Below the pieces are notes generated by a model that saw only the letters and a list, made by a program, of their open reading frames with translations, was not told the origin of the DNA and did not search any database. From Salinigranum marinum (GTDB lineage Archaea > Halobacteriota > Halobacteria > Halobacteriales > Haloferacaceae): 64,000 nt of DNA. Both the position numbers and the translations under genes were made by a program. The DNA lies in contig NZ_CP100463.1 of the NCBI RefSeq assembly GCF_024228675.1, forward strand, positions 186,001 to 250,000, in the 5' to 3' direction. Of this stretch, positions 7,899-15,670 are shown in pieces (position 1 is the stretch's first letter; each line of letters opens with the position of its first letter).

Positions 7899-8649
7899 CC
7901 CGTGTTGTACGACCGCGGCGTTCGTAGCGGTCACGACAGTCGAAGACGCTCGCGTGCATCAGTCATCGTCTCCAGTCTGTACTCCAGCGTTGAACTCGTC
8001 CCGTTCCACGTATGTACCAGATCTCTAACTATAGTCTGAACGTTTGTTCTATAGCCTCACGCTTCAGCTGTTCCTATCTCGCGAGCGCCATTTCCATACT
8101 CGGATTTGGCTTCGAGACGCCTCGAAACCATCGAAATTGGCTAATGAGTCGATGACGCGTACTAATTACCGGCACCATTTGCTTGTATTCCCAATCGGTT
8201 TTTGACCCACTGACGCGTCGAGACGACTGTAGAGGGGCTATCGACTGCTCTCACGCGGTTCATAATCGGAAAATCTCCCGCAAGAAGAGGCGTCTATGGG
8301 GATATGAAACCCGAATAAGGATATGTGAACTGATACGTAAGCGCGGACCGGCCGGTTCGCCGAGATGGGGCCGGAGGCGAGCGAACGGTCTGCCGAGGGG
8401 CATGCACTCCACGATCCGACATTTATCGAAAGACTGTCCTGACCCGTCTCACTGAGCGACTGGACTCGACAGTCCTTCTCGTGCTCTCTGCTTCGTCGGA
8501 AGGTCATCCATACGCTCCGAGAGAAAACAGAGATCGAGGAACCTTCCCCTCGGTCTTACAATTGTCTCCTGGTACGGCTCCCTAGTGGCTGGTATGCTGA
8601 GAGCGACTGTAACTACTCAGATTGAAGGAAGTTTCACACTCAGATTCGG
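7899..8649. other. Gene-poor stretch after MarR-like gene
   Basis: No convincing gene. The first 130 bases hold the possible toxin-start remnant. The rest is mixed-composition sequence with many stops and no obvious repeats. Confidence 0.5.
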
Positions 8650-8935
8650 GTGTGTTAGCGCTCGGAAGTTCTCAATTCGACGAATCAGGGTCGTGAGCTC
8701 GGAATCGGCGGTTGCTCCCGGTCTGTTTTCACACTCGGATTTGAGCCATGTGACGGTGTCAACGTCGCCGACGAGGCCTGTCGAGACATCTCGCGCGGTA
8801 TACACCCACTGACTTTCGCCGTAGGTGGAAGGGTGTACACTGCGTGTGAAGGGGTGTACATCGGTCACGACAGCTGTCTGGGTGTGGGCCGCATCTCCTG
8901 CACGAGTTCCTCACCCGTTACTCGTTCCCAGTTCC
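8650..8935 (+). pseudogene. Decayed gene fragment, copy A of an unknown family
   Basis: One frame reads continuously as a protein-like sequence including GVNVADEACRDISRGIHP, FAVGGRVYTACEGVYIGHD. The same peptide pattern appears in copy B on the minus strand near 38.3 kb (GLNIADDASQGISRG, then MVYTGCGRVYIGGD). Shared pattern: G(V/L)N(V/I)AD(E/D)A, ISRG, F(A/S), VYTxC, VYIGxD. The VYTxC..VYIGxD part looks like beta-propeller blades of PQQ/WD type, but the family is not recognised. No start codon or stop bounds the fragment, and it runs into the convergent nuclease-like gene. Confidence 0.45.
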
Positions 8936-10095
8936 GCCTCAATTCGGGTAATTCGCGAGGTGATCTCGTCTTCAGTCTCCCCCAACATCGATCGAATCTT
9001 CTCTGCTGACTGTTCCAACTGCGTGCACTGCGTCTTGATTTTGCCGAACGACTCGATCGACTGCTTCAGTCCATCCAATTCGGCCTTCATCGCTTCAGGA
9101 TCCACGTCGGAACCCATCTCGACCGCGGACAGGAGGGTCCGCGTTCGTGCCCAATGATACGCGAACTTCAGGAATCGCGGTTCGATTTCGTCATCCGGCG
9201 CTTCGCTCAGTGCGACGACCACGTAGTCCTGGTCGATCTCCGAGAACCAGCCAACTTTGGTTCGCGGGAGATACGCCAATGAACTCGCGACGCATATTCC
9301 GTAGTCGGCATCGCGGTTCTCGATCGCTTCTTCCATTTCCGACTGGATCGTTCCACTGAACTCGCCGTTCTTCGCCTCGACGACGATCCGTTGGCCCGTC
9401 CCCTCCAGCGTGAGGACGAAATCACCCTTCTTCGAGGTCGAGACGTCACCTGTCTCCTCGCTCTTATTCTTCAATCGGTTCGGCGTCTGGTGGACGACGT
9501 CCTCCAGCAGCGTCTCCAGCTGTTCTTCGAAATCAAATCCTTTCAGCCGAGTCTTCTCGCGTACCTCCTGTTGCGCGGCTTCCTGAGTGACTTTCTCTTG
9601 AACCTCTCTGATCTCTTCTTTGAGTTGATGCGTCGGTGTCCCAGGCTCGTTCGGATTAAGGGCCTGCTGGATCTTTTCGCCACCCTCGCCCAGCTGTTCG
9701 TCCAGACGGGTCGCGAACTCGCCATCGGTTCCGAAGACGTCCTCAAGTTGTCTGTCGAGTTGGCCGTCCTCCCCAAGGTGGTCATCGAGCAACCGACTGA
9801 CCTCTCCCTCGTCGCCGAATCGGTTATCGAGTTCGTCACGAAGTTCGTCCAGTTCCTCATTGAACGTCCGCTCCAGTTCGCCGAACCGCCGTTCGACAAC
9901 CTCGATCTCCTTCGTTGTCTCGACGATGTCCAACGTGGACGCCCCGATGCGGAGTGCTTGCGTGAGCGCTTCACCACGCTCGGCCGGCTCGATGTCCGAG
10001 AGATAGTCCGTCAGTTGCTCGTCCTGTATTGTGAGATTCTCAACGACGACGCGGCTCTCAGCGGTATCAAGCGTGACGTTTTCCACCGTCGACAT
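8911..10095 (-). CDS. Coiled-coil protein with PD-(D/E)XK-like nuclease domain
   Basis: 394 residues in three parts. Residues 1-70 are mixed. Residues about 70-190 are strongly helical and include four near-repeats of 14 residues (LDNRFGDEGEVSRL, LDDHLGEDGQLDRQ, LEDVFGTDGEFATR, LDEQLGEGGEKIQQ). Residues about 200-330 look like a restriction-endonuclease-like fold: GFDFEEQLETLLEDV helix, KKGDFVLTLEG with the Asp, IVVEAKNGEF with Glu-x-Lys, then a helix and a strand with DYGICVASS. The tail is another coiled coil. The layout recalls DUF2130 or RmuC-like nucleases. It is transcribed after an unknown gene 71 bp upstream. A role in DNA processing or defence is inference. Confidence 0.62.
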   Translation of the reverse strand: MSTVENVTLDTAESRVVVENLTIQDEQLTDYLSDIEPAERGEALTQALRIGASTLDIVETTKEIEVVERRFGELERTFNEELDELRDELDNRFGDEGEVSRLLDDHLGEDGQLDRQLEDVFGTDGEFATRLDEQLGEGGEKIQQALNPNEPGTPTHQLKEEIREVQEKVTQEAAQQEVREKTRLKGFDFEEQLETLLEDVVHQTPNRLKNKSEETGDVSTSKKGDFVLTLEGTGQRIVVEAKNGEFSGTIQSEMEEAIENRDADYGICVASSLAYLPRTKVGWFSEIDQDYVVVALSEAPDDEIEPRFLKFAYHWARTRTLLSAVEMGSDVDPEAMKAELDGLKQSIESFGKIKTQCTQLEQSAEKIRSMLGETEDEITSRITRIEAELGTSNG

Positions 10096-10166
10096 ACCAC
10101 CTCCAGTGACTGTCTGTAGCTACATCAATCTGTGTCGCAAACGCTCACAAACGAGAACGGTCCCTG

Positions 10167-10868
10167 CTATTTGTTGATCTTCAGAAGGCTCTTCGCGCGC
10201 TTGTGCACCTCGTCCATCCGAACGAGGTCGGGATCGTATTCGACATCGAGTTCTTCGAGGAGCATCTCGGTATCCGTCTGGTTGAACTGCCTGTGGAACC
10301 GGTCGTCCTCGTAAGCGATTCGGGCCAACCGTTTCTCCTCCTCGGGGTCAGTCCTGGCCTCTTTCTCGATTCGCTCTTGCATTCGTTCCAACTGACGCAG
10401 GCGCATCGACTCGACCCTGTTCTCGAGATCGAACCGCTCGGACTCTTCCAAATAGTCGGCGTACTGATTGAGGAGTTCGGTCGCGACCTCTTTTTTTCGC
10501 TGTACCTCCTCTTCGCTCTCGTCCCTTCCAAATCCCCCGAGCATCCCGACGCTCCCACGGGATTCTGACTGCTCTTGTTGTGGTCCTAGTCGCTCGTCAG
10601 ACTCTACATACCGGGTGTGTGCCCGCTCCCCGTGGATGTAGCACACTCCACCGAAATCGACGCCTCCCTCCGCAGTGCGATCCTCGAACACGTAGAACTC
10701 GTCGATGCCACGATCGACTGCCTGGTCAATGAACTCGACCAGCGAGACGTCCGTGAACACAAACCCCTCGAAGGGTTGATTCTCGACATGGAACGCGGTG
10801 AGGTCGGCCTGCACGTTTAGTTGGCTCTTCGCGTCTCCGAGTTGGCGTTCGATCTCTTCTTGATTCAT
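10167..10868 (-). CDS. Unknown protein paired with the nuclease-like gene
   Basis: 233 residues from the ATG at 10868 (a longer form from 10898 is possible). The N-terminal half alternates strands and helices (DLTAFHVENQPFEGFVFTDVSLVEFIDQAV, DEFYVFEDRT, VDFGGVCYIHG) and the C-terminal half is a long charged helix region (KKEVATELLNQYADYLEE, RLRQLERMQERIEKEAR) ending in LLEELDVEYDPDLV. No family is recognised. It lies 71 bp upstream of the coiled-coil PD-(D/E)XK-like gene on the same strand and 151 bp from the divergent DUF429 gene, so all three may be one functional unit. Confidence 0.6.
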   Translation of the reverse strand: MNQEEIERQLGDAKSQLNVQADLTAFHVENQPFEGFVFTDVSLVEFIDQAVDRGIDEFYVFEDRTAEGGVDFGGVCYIHGERAHTRYVESDERLGPQQEQSESRGSVGMLGGFGRDESEEEVQRKKEVATELLNQYADYLEESERFDLENRVESMRLRQLERMQERIEKEARTDPEEEKRLARIAYEDDRFHRQFNQTDTEMLLEELDVEYDPDLVRMDEVHKRAKSLLKINK

Positions 10869-11019
10869 ATACTCGACGTCGGATGCCGTCCAATTCAATC
10901 CCAGCCTAGATGCGCAGCTTGACTTCTTCTCCTCCCCTCGGATGGCCGGCTCACTGGGTTTTCACCACGGCTGCGACCCCGGTACAATATATGTCGCAGA
11001 AATAATCCATCGAGCAGAC

Positions 11020-11820
11020 ATGACGTACATTGGTGTCGACTGGGGCTCGAACGGGTGGATTTGCGCGGTTCTCGACCACGACGAACGCGGATCGCGGGAA
11101 ACGTACAGCTGGCGATTCGTTCGACGGCCCTCGATTCTGAGCGTCTGGATGGAGTTCGGTGCTGGCCACGAGGACGACGTCGGTCGAATTCTCGTCGATA
11201 TTCCCATCGGCTTGCCCACGGACGACGCTCGTGCTGCAGATCTTGAGGCACGTACGTTCCTCCCTCCGTCGCGTCAGTCGTCAGTGTTTCCGGCACCGTG
11301 TGAACAGGCGGTATACGAAGATGAGTACGATGAGGCGGCAGAGACCCACGAGGATGTTCTCGGCCGTGGGCTCTCGCCGTACTCCTGGAGCCTCTCGCCT
11401 CGAATTCGCGAGGTCGACGAGTTTCTCGGCCAGTACACCGACGCACGAGGACCGATGCTCGAATCCCATCCGGAGGTCTGTTTCCACGCGCTCGACGTGG
11501 ATGACGACCTCGAGGACTCGAAGCAGGACGACTCGGGACTAGAGCAGCGTCACGAACTTCTCACGGACTGTGAGCGAACAGCCGGCCTCTCGAGTAATGC
11601 GACCGCAGCCTATACCGATCTCGTAAAGCGGATCGAAAGGTTATCGCCGTTCGCTCGCCGGATCGGCCTGGGGAACCGGGATGACGTCCTCGATGCGATG
11701 GCGATGGCGCTCACTGCCCGGCTCGCTGACGGCGACTTCGATTGTCTCCCCGACAAAGACGCGCCCAACGGGGTGAACGAGATCGTCTATTTCGATGGGG
11801 AACGCCTGGATCCGATGTGA
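11020..11820 (+). CDS. DUF429 family protein (RNase H-like fold)
   Basis: 266 residues beginning MTYIGVDWGSNGW, the first strand and Asp of an RNase H-like fold. Later conserved acids lie in ILVDIPIGLP and in NRDDVLDAMAMALTAR near the end, with SHPEVCFHAL between, all hallmarks of DUF429 proteins, which are predicted nucleases or nucleotide-handling enzymes without a settled function. The ATG at 11020 places the first strand at the N-terminus; the longer reading from 10942 has no similarity. An AT-rich ACAATATATG box about 35 bp upstream is a likely promoter. Divergent from the unknown/nuclease-like pair. Confidence 0.8.
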   Translation: MTYIGVDWGSNGWICAVLDHDERGSRETYSWRFVRRPSILSVWMEFGAGHEDDVGRILVDIPIGLPTDDARAADLEARTFLPPSRQSSVFPAPCEQAVYEDEYDEAAETHEDVLGRGLSPYSWSLSPRIREVDEFLGQYTDARGPMLESHPEVCFHALDVDDDLEDSKQDDSGLEQRHELLTDCERTAGLSSNATAAYTDLVKRIERLSPFARRIGLGNRDDVLDAMAMALTARLADGDFDCLPDKDAPNGVNEIVYFDGERLDPM

Positions 11821-11983
11821 GTTCCCTCAGAAGCTCTCGGTCGTGACCAATCGGTGTCCGTTGCGTCGGCCAGCCTGACTGCGTCACTCACCGTCTCTTT
11901 GAACGCCCCCGGGCGCTCGACTCGGGGGGCTCGCTGCGCGCTTCGGCTCGCTCACGGGGTTCGCTCGCCTCCAGTGCTTACAC

Positions 11984-12094
11984 CGAAGCGACGCAGTCGC
12001 TTCGAGCCTCCGCTCACTCTGTTCGCGGAGACGTCGCCCGCCGTCACCAGAACGCTGCGCGTTCTGGTTGGCTCACGAGAGCTTGCTCTCGTGA
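11984..12094. repeat. Cluster of three perfect short hairpins
   Basis: CGAAGCGAC-GCA-GTCGCTTCG at 11984-12004 (9-bp arms), CCAGAACGC-TGC-GCGTTCTGG at 12047-12067 (9-bp arms), and a third at 12073-12094 with 10-bp arms TCACGAGAGC/GCTCTCGTGA and a 2-base loop. All three are exact. No coding explanation is seen. Confidence 0.8.
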
Positions 12095-12606
12095 ACGTCG
12101 TCGAGCGCCCGGCCCCGTTCAGTCCCACCCCTGCTCGTGTGAGCTTCCATCGTTCGCCCGGTTGTCCTGGTGTGCCCTCCCGAGTTGGATGCCGAGTTGT
12201 CGCTCTCGTGTTTGACCGGTGTGACGACCACGCCTCGCCGTACTCGCCTCCCCGAGGCGGGGACACACGTGGAACTCCCTGCGGTCGTTCCACGCCTTGC
12301 TCACGGCTGGCGCCGTTCGCTTCGAGGGACTCACTGCGTTCGTCCCTCGCCTCGCTCGCACCTTCCCGGTGCGCCAGCAGCCAAGTGTGGTTGCGGTTGC
12401 GCCCCTCGCGGGCTTTCGCGTTCCAGCCCTCGGTGCCGCTGGCGCGCGGGAACGCACCTCCCTCACGGTCGGCGCGTCCCCGTGCTCACGACAGTCGGCC
12501 TGGACACGGACCCGCAGTCCGGGCCGGACCGCGAACCACCTTGGCGCTGGCCGCTCAGGTCCCCACCCGCGGCGCGCGCGGCTGGTTCTTTCACTCGTGA
12601 GGAGGC

Positions 12607-12651
12607 GTCTCGCTCGCGCCCACAGGGGGCGCTCGAAGGCGCGAGCGAGAC
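12607..12651. repeat. Large perfect inverted repeat upstream of TFB gene
   Basis: Arms GTCTCGCTCGCGCC (12607-12620) and GGCGCGAGCGAGAC (12638-12651) pair over 14 bp without mismatch around a 17-base loop, 100 bp before the TFB ATG. It could be a terminator for readthrough, a structured leader or a protein site. Confidence 0.8.
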
Positions 12652-12750
12652 GCGGTCGGTGTCGAGAATCATCGGACGAAGTTGGAACTCATGTAGTGGT
12701 GAGTGTCGGAGAAGACGCGGTAGTGGACGCGCCTTCGGGTAAGTAACCCA

Positions 12751-13800
12751 ATGAGTAGTAGCTACGCTATCGGACAAGAAGCTTCGGACGGACAGGCGCG
12801 AAAACAGAACGCGGAACGCCCTACGGGTCGGTGTGACGAGTGCGGTGGGCTACTGGTGCGGGAGCAGATCGAGACGGTGTGCGCGGCGTGTGGACTTGTC
12901 GTTGACGAGGACGCCCTTTCGCGGGGGATGAGCCCGAGCGTGCACAAGCAGGGTGAAGTCGGTAACGGGCCGGTCGAGTGGAGTCTGGAGACGACGACTG
13001 CATTACGAGTGGACTCAGGGCTGCACACGACGTTCTTCCTCGGGTCGGATGGGTACGGGAACTCGTTGACAAAGGCGCAGAAAGACAAGTTCGGGCGGCT
13101 CCGGATGCGGCACAAGCGGTTTCAGATGGAGTCGAAGCGGTCGATTCGGCTCAACGAGGGGCTCCGTGACGTCCAGATGATTGTGGGCAACCTCGGGCTT
13201 CCGGGGTTCGTCGCGACAGACGCGGCGGCGCTGCTGAAGCAGGCGTCTGAATCGCGGCTTCCAGGCGGGCGGATGGCGTGGGAGGCGCTCGCGGCTGGAG
13301 CGGTCTACGTGGCGACGAGCCAGACCGGTCTGAGGCGAACGACGGAGGAAGTGGCGGTGCACGCGAAAACCTCCCACGAGCGGGTATGCGCAGCGGCGCG
13401 GAAGCTGCGGTGTGAGCTCGGACTAGTTGGGGAGGTGCCACCGACACAGGCATGGGCGGTCGACGCGGTTGTGGAGACGCTCGGGGAAAGTCAGGACGTC
13501 GAACTGAAAGCGTGTCTCGAACTCAGGCGGGTCGGTGAGTTCCTTCTTGAGTTAGCTGATGAGGCGTGCATCGGGCCGGGGACGCCGCGAGTGGTCGTCG
13601 GGGCGGCGGCGGTGTACGCGGCGGACCGGCTGACCGAGGGGAAGACCGTGACCCAGGCGGCAGTCGCGGAGGCCGCAAGTGCGATCGTGCCGACGTCGAC
13701 CGGCGTGGTGGCGGGCTACTCGCGGGAGGTGTACGATGCCCACACGGCGCGGTACGGGACCCGTGACGTCGACGCGGTGGTGACGGGTCGGCTGGCCTGA
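12751..13800 (+). CDS. tfb: Transcription initiation factor B (TFB), divergent
   Basis: 349 residues. The zinc ribbon near the N-terminus is intact: Cys28, Cys31, Cys44 and Cys47 (CDEC then CAAC). Two cyclin-like repeats follow, the first around LNEGLRDVQMIVGNLGLPG and TTEEVAVHAKTSHERVCAAARKL, the second around GTPRVVVGAAAVYAADRL and TVTQAAVAEAASAIVPT, which together contact TBP and BRE DNA. The linker between ribbon and core (HKQGEVGNGPVEWSLETTTAL) is unlike the usual haloarchaeal B-reader with its RTGxP motif, so this is a divergent paralogue, as often found on haloarchaeal plasmids. It may direct RNA polymerase to a subset of promoters. Confidence 0.88.
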   Translation: MSSSYAIGQEASDGQARKQNAERPTGRCDECGGLLVREQIETVCAACGLVVDEDALSRGMSPSVHKQGEVGNGPVEWSLETTTALRVDSGLHTTFFLGSDGYGNSLTKAQKDKFGRLRMRHKRFQMESKRSIRLNEGLRDVQMIVGNLGLPGFVATDAAALLKQASESRLPGGRMAWEALAAGAVYVATSQTGLRRTTEEVAVHAKTSHERVCAAARKLRCELGLVGEVPPTQAWAVDAVVETLGESQDVELKACLELRRVGEFLLELADEACIGPGTPRVVVGAAAVYAADRLTEGKTVTQAAVAEAASAIVPTSTGVVAGYSREVYDAHTARYGTRDVDAVVTGRLA

Positions 13801-13954
13801 GCAGGCCGGCTGCTCGTCTTTTTTGTGTCCCCCACCCACGGACCCGCCCCCCTCCCCACCCACCGCTCCGTGCTCGCGCCGCCGGAAGACTCGCGATACT
13901 CGTCTTCCGTGCTCCCGCTCGCTCCGCTCGCGGGAACTTCGGCGCTGCGCGCGC

Positions 13955-14129
13955 AGCCACGACCTAATGATTCTCTCATCTTCTGTGGGGTAGTCAATGT
14001 AGGTCCGGTCGAGCGCCTCGATGTGGTCGTACAGGAGGTCGAACGCCTGCTTCGACGTGGACTCGGCGAACGCGGGGATAAGATCGTTCTGCATCGCGAA
14101 CAGTACATTGTCCGTGACGATCCGAACAT
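13955..14129 (-). pseudogene. Fragment of unknown gene
   Basis: The minus strand reads NVRIVTDNVLFAMQNDL, IPAFAESTSKQAFDLLYDH, IEALDRTYIDYPTEDERII in one frame, protein-like and acidic, from just after the stop of the neighbouring gene at 14142. After about 13960 the frame turns into arginine-rich GC-biased sequence, so the 3' part is lost. An ATG exists at 14094. The family is not recognised. Bases 13801-13955 between this and the TFB gene hold nothing recognisable. Confidence 0.35.
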
Positions 14130-14141
14130 TCCACGAGGGGA

Positions 14142-15137
14142 CTACCCTGACTCACTACTGGATGGCGTGTGGAACGTTCTGCCGGATTCGAAGCTGGTGA
14201 GTTCCTCGATACGCCGTTCCAACTCCTCGATTTCTTGCTGGAGTTCGTCAGTATCCTCGCCGTCGACAGCGGCCAGCCGGCCTTTTAGCCCCTGCAGCCG
14301 CGACTCCTTGACCTCCTCGTCCACCTCGGCCTTGCGAACGTACTCGCTCTCTTCGATATCGTACACGTCGGATTCGGACAGGTCGGTCACGTCGAGAGCG
14401 TCGTCGACCTTATTTCGGTCCACGCTCAGGACACGCTCGCGCTCGATGCCCGCCGCTTCGAGCGTCTCGAGTACCTCCTCGTCGCCTTTGAGTGAACGGT
14501 TCCGCCGGATCGTGCGCTGGACCGAGCCGTACTGACCATAGATGGGCTGATCGTGATGCAGCCGGTCGAGCAGGACACTGCGTACCGCTTGTCGGAGATC
14601 GTCGGCGTTGCGCTGGACATCCGAAAGAAGCGTGTAGAGGTTGACCAACGCAGGTGTCCCCCTCCCCGCGAGATCCCTGGGATCGTAACGCTCCAGCGCA
14701 TCGATGAGGAGGAGAGCATCAGCGTAGACGTCGATATCGGGCTCTTCACGCGTCTCTTCATCAGATTCACTCTCGAGACGGATGTCCACAAGCTGTGTGT
14801 CAGTCGGCGCATCAGCTTCGGTAAGTGCGCCCTCCCGGTCGTCCACCTCGAAACGCGGGTGAAGACTCAACACGGTCGCGTATGGTTCGGCGTCCGCCGG
14901 GAGCCGGTCGAGATCGAACTCGCTGTGTGTATCTCTGACGCGCTCGTACAGCGTCTCGAACTGCTCGCGCTGGAGTGGGATCATTCCCGAGTCGTCTCGG
15001 TACTCGATGAGCACGCGCTGTTCCTGCACGTCGGTAATACGGAAGGGTCGCCGACTGAGCGGCGTGACAAGTGTCGCGTCAGACGGTAGGTCTTCCACCC
15101 GGTCGAGGAGGCTGTGCCAACTCGAGGTGAACGGCAT
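14142..15137 (-). CDS. Acidic protein of unknown function
   Basis: 331 residues, strongly acidic, from ATG at 15137. The N-terminal 60 residues (LVTPLSRRPFRITDVQEQRVLIEY) suggest a small beta domain, residues about 100-200 are helical (DVYADALLLIDALERYDPRD, ALVNLYTLLSDVQRNADDLRQAV), and the last 60 residues form a coiled coil (LQQEIEELERRIEELTSF). Codon use and composition are typical of a real haloarchaeal gene. No catalytic motif is visible and no family is recognised. It is followed by a gene fragment and precedes, on the same strand, a truncated SWIM-associated protein. Confidence 0.65.
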   Translation of the reverse strand: MPFTSSWHSLLDRVEDLPSDATLVTPLSRRPFRITDVQEQRVLIEYRDDSGMIPLQREQFETLYERVRDTHSEFDLDRLPADAEPYATVLSLHPRFEVDDREGALTEADAPTDTQLVDIRLESESDEETREEPDIDVYADALLLIDALERYDPRDLAGRGTPALVNLYTLLSDVQRNADDLRQAVRSVLLDRLHHDQPIYGQYGSVQRTIRRNRSLKGDEEVLETLEAAGIERERVLSVDRNKVDDALDVTDLSESDVYDIEESEYVRKAEVDEEVKESRLQGLKGRLAAVDGEDTDELQQEIEELERRIEELTSFESGRTFHTPSSSESG

Positions 15138-15196
15138 GGTACTGCATTGTCTGTCATCCGCTAAAAGGCCGAGGACGGTAACCCTAGTCGTGCCGC

Positions 15197-15637
15197 TCAG
15201 GTGTCCGGTCCCGTCGGAAACGCCGATAGCGCCCGTTGGAACTGCTCTCTGTGTGGGCCCGTCCCCGTGTTGGCTCGTTCGGCGAGAAACGCCTCGTGTG
15301 CGCCTAATTCGGACTGGTCAAGGTCGCCTCCTGTGATGCACTCGACGTAGGCGTCCAACGCGTCGCTGAACACGCGAGCGTAGTAATCGTATGCAGCGTC
15401 AACGAGGTGGATGTTATCGTCGAGACTGGCGACGAGTCCACGGTACACTGCTGCCGCGTCCCGATATCGGCCGCGCTCCCGGTAGCGCTCACCAAGTTCG
15501 GTAAACCGACTAAAATCGACGCTCTTCTGTAGGAGATTGTTGATACAACAATCCGACTCGGAGTGAGAACAGTAATCGCCAGTGTGAACCCGTGACGAAC
15601 TGGTTCTCGAATCACTCCAGTTCACACCGAATCGCAA
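15197..15637 (-). pseudogene. C-terminal part of a SWIM zinc-finger-type protein
   Basis: The last 105 residues, from FTELGERYRERGRYRDAAAVY onward, match the C-terminal helical segment that I associate with haloarchaeal SWIM zinc-finger proteins: GLVASLDDNIHLVDAAYDYYARVFSDALDAYVECI, then AEQ/REQFQRAL near the end. The SWIM finger itself (CxCxnCxH) is missing. The first 40 residues are unlike the family and coincide with sequence bounded by ATTGTTGAT inverted words (about 15535 and 15656) next to the IS end at 15671, so the 5' part was replaced. Confidence 0.4.
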
Positions 15638-15670
15638 GACAGCTCTACATCAACAATGTGCTACACATGT

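Larger units (their letters stand above)
11821..12750. other. GC-rich non-coding stretch with many hairpins
   Basis: 930 bases with no gene that looks real: the long open frames here are arginine, serine and proline-rich shadows caused by few AT-rich stops. The stretch has repeated CTCACT/GAACG-type words and a set of perfect short palindromes described separately. It ends at the TFB start. Confidence 0.6.

Noticed and set aside
11850-12740. Long open frames in both strands as possible genes
   Set aside because: They are arginine/proline/serine-rich, overlap each other in several frames and follow from high GC with few stops; no family likeness.
13552-13960. Extension of the 14-kb gene fragment to 180 residues
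   Set aside because: Past residue 45 the sequence is GC-biased shadow of the TFB gene's opposite strand.
15535-15665. Possible tiny MITE bounded by ATTGTTGAT words
   Set aside because: The inverted match is only 9 bp and the unit has no second copy in the window.
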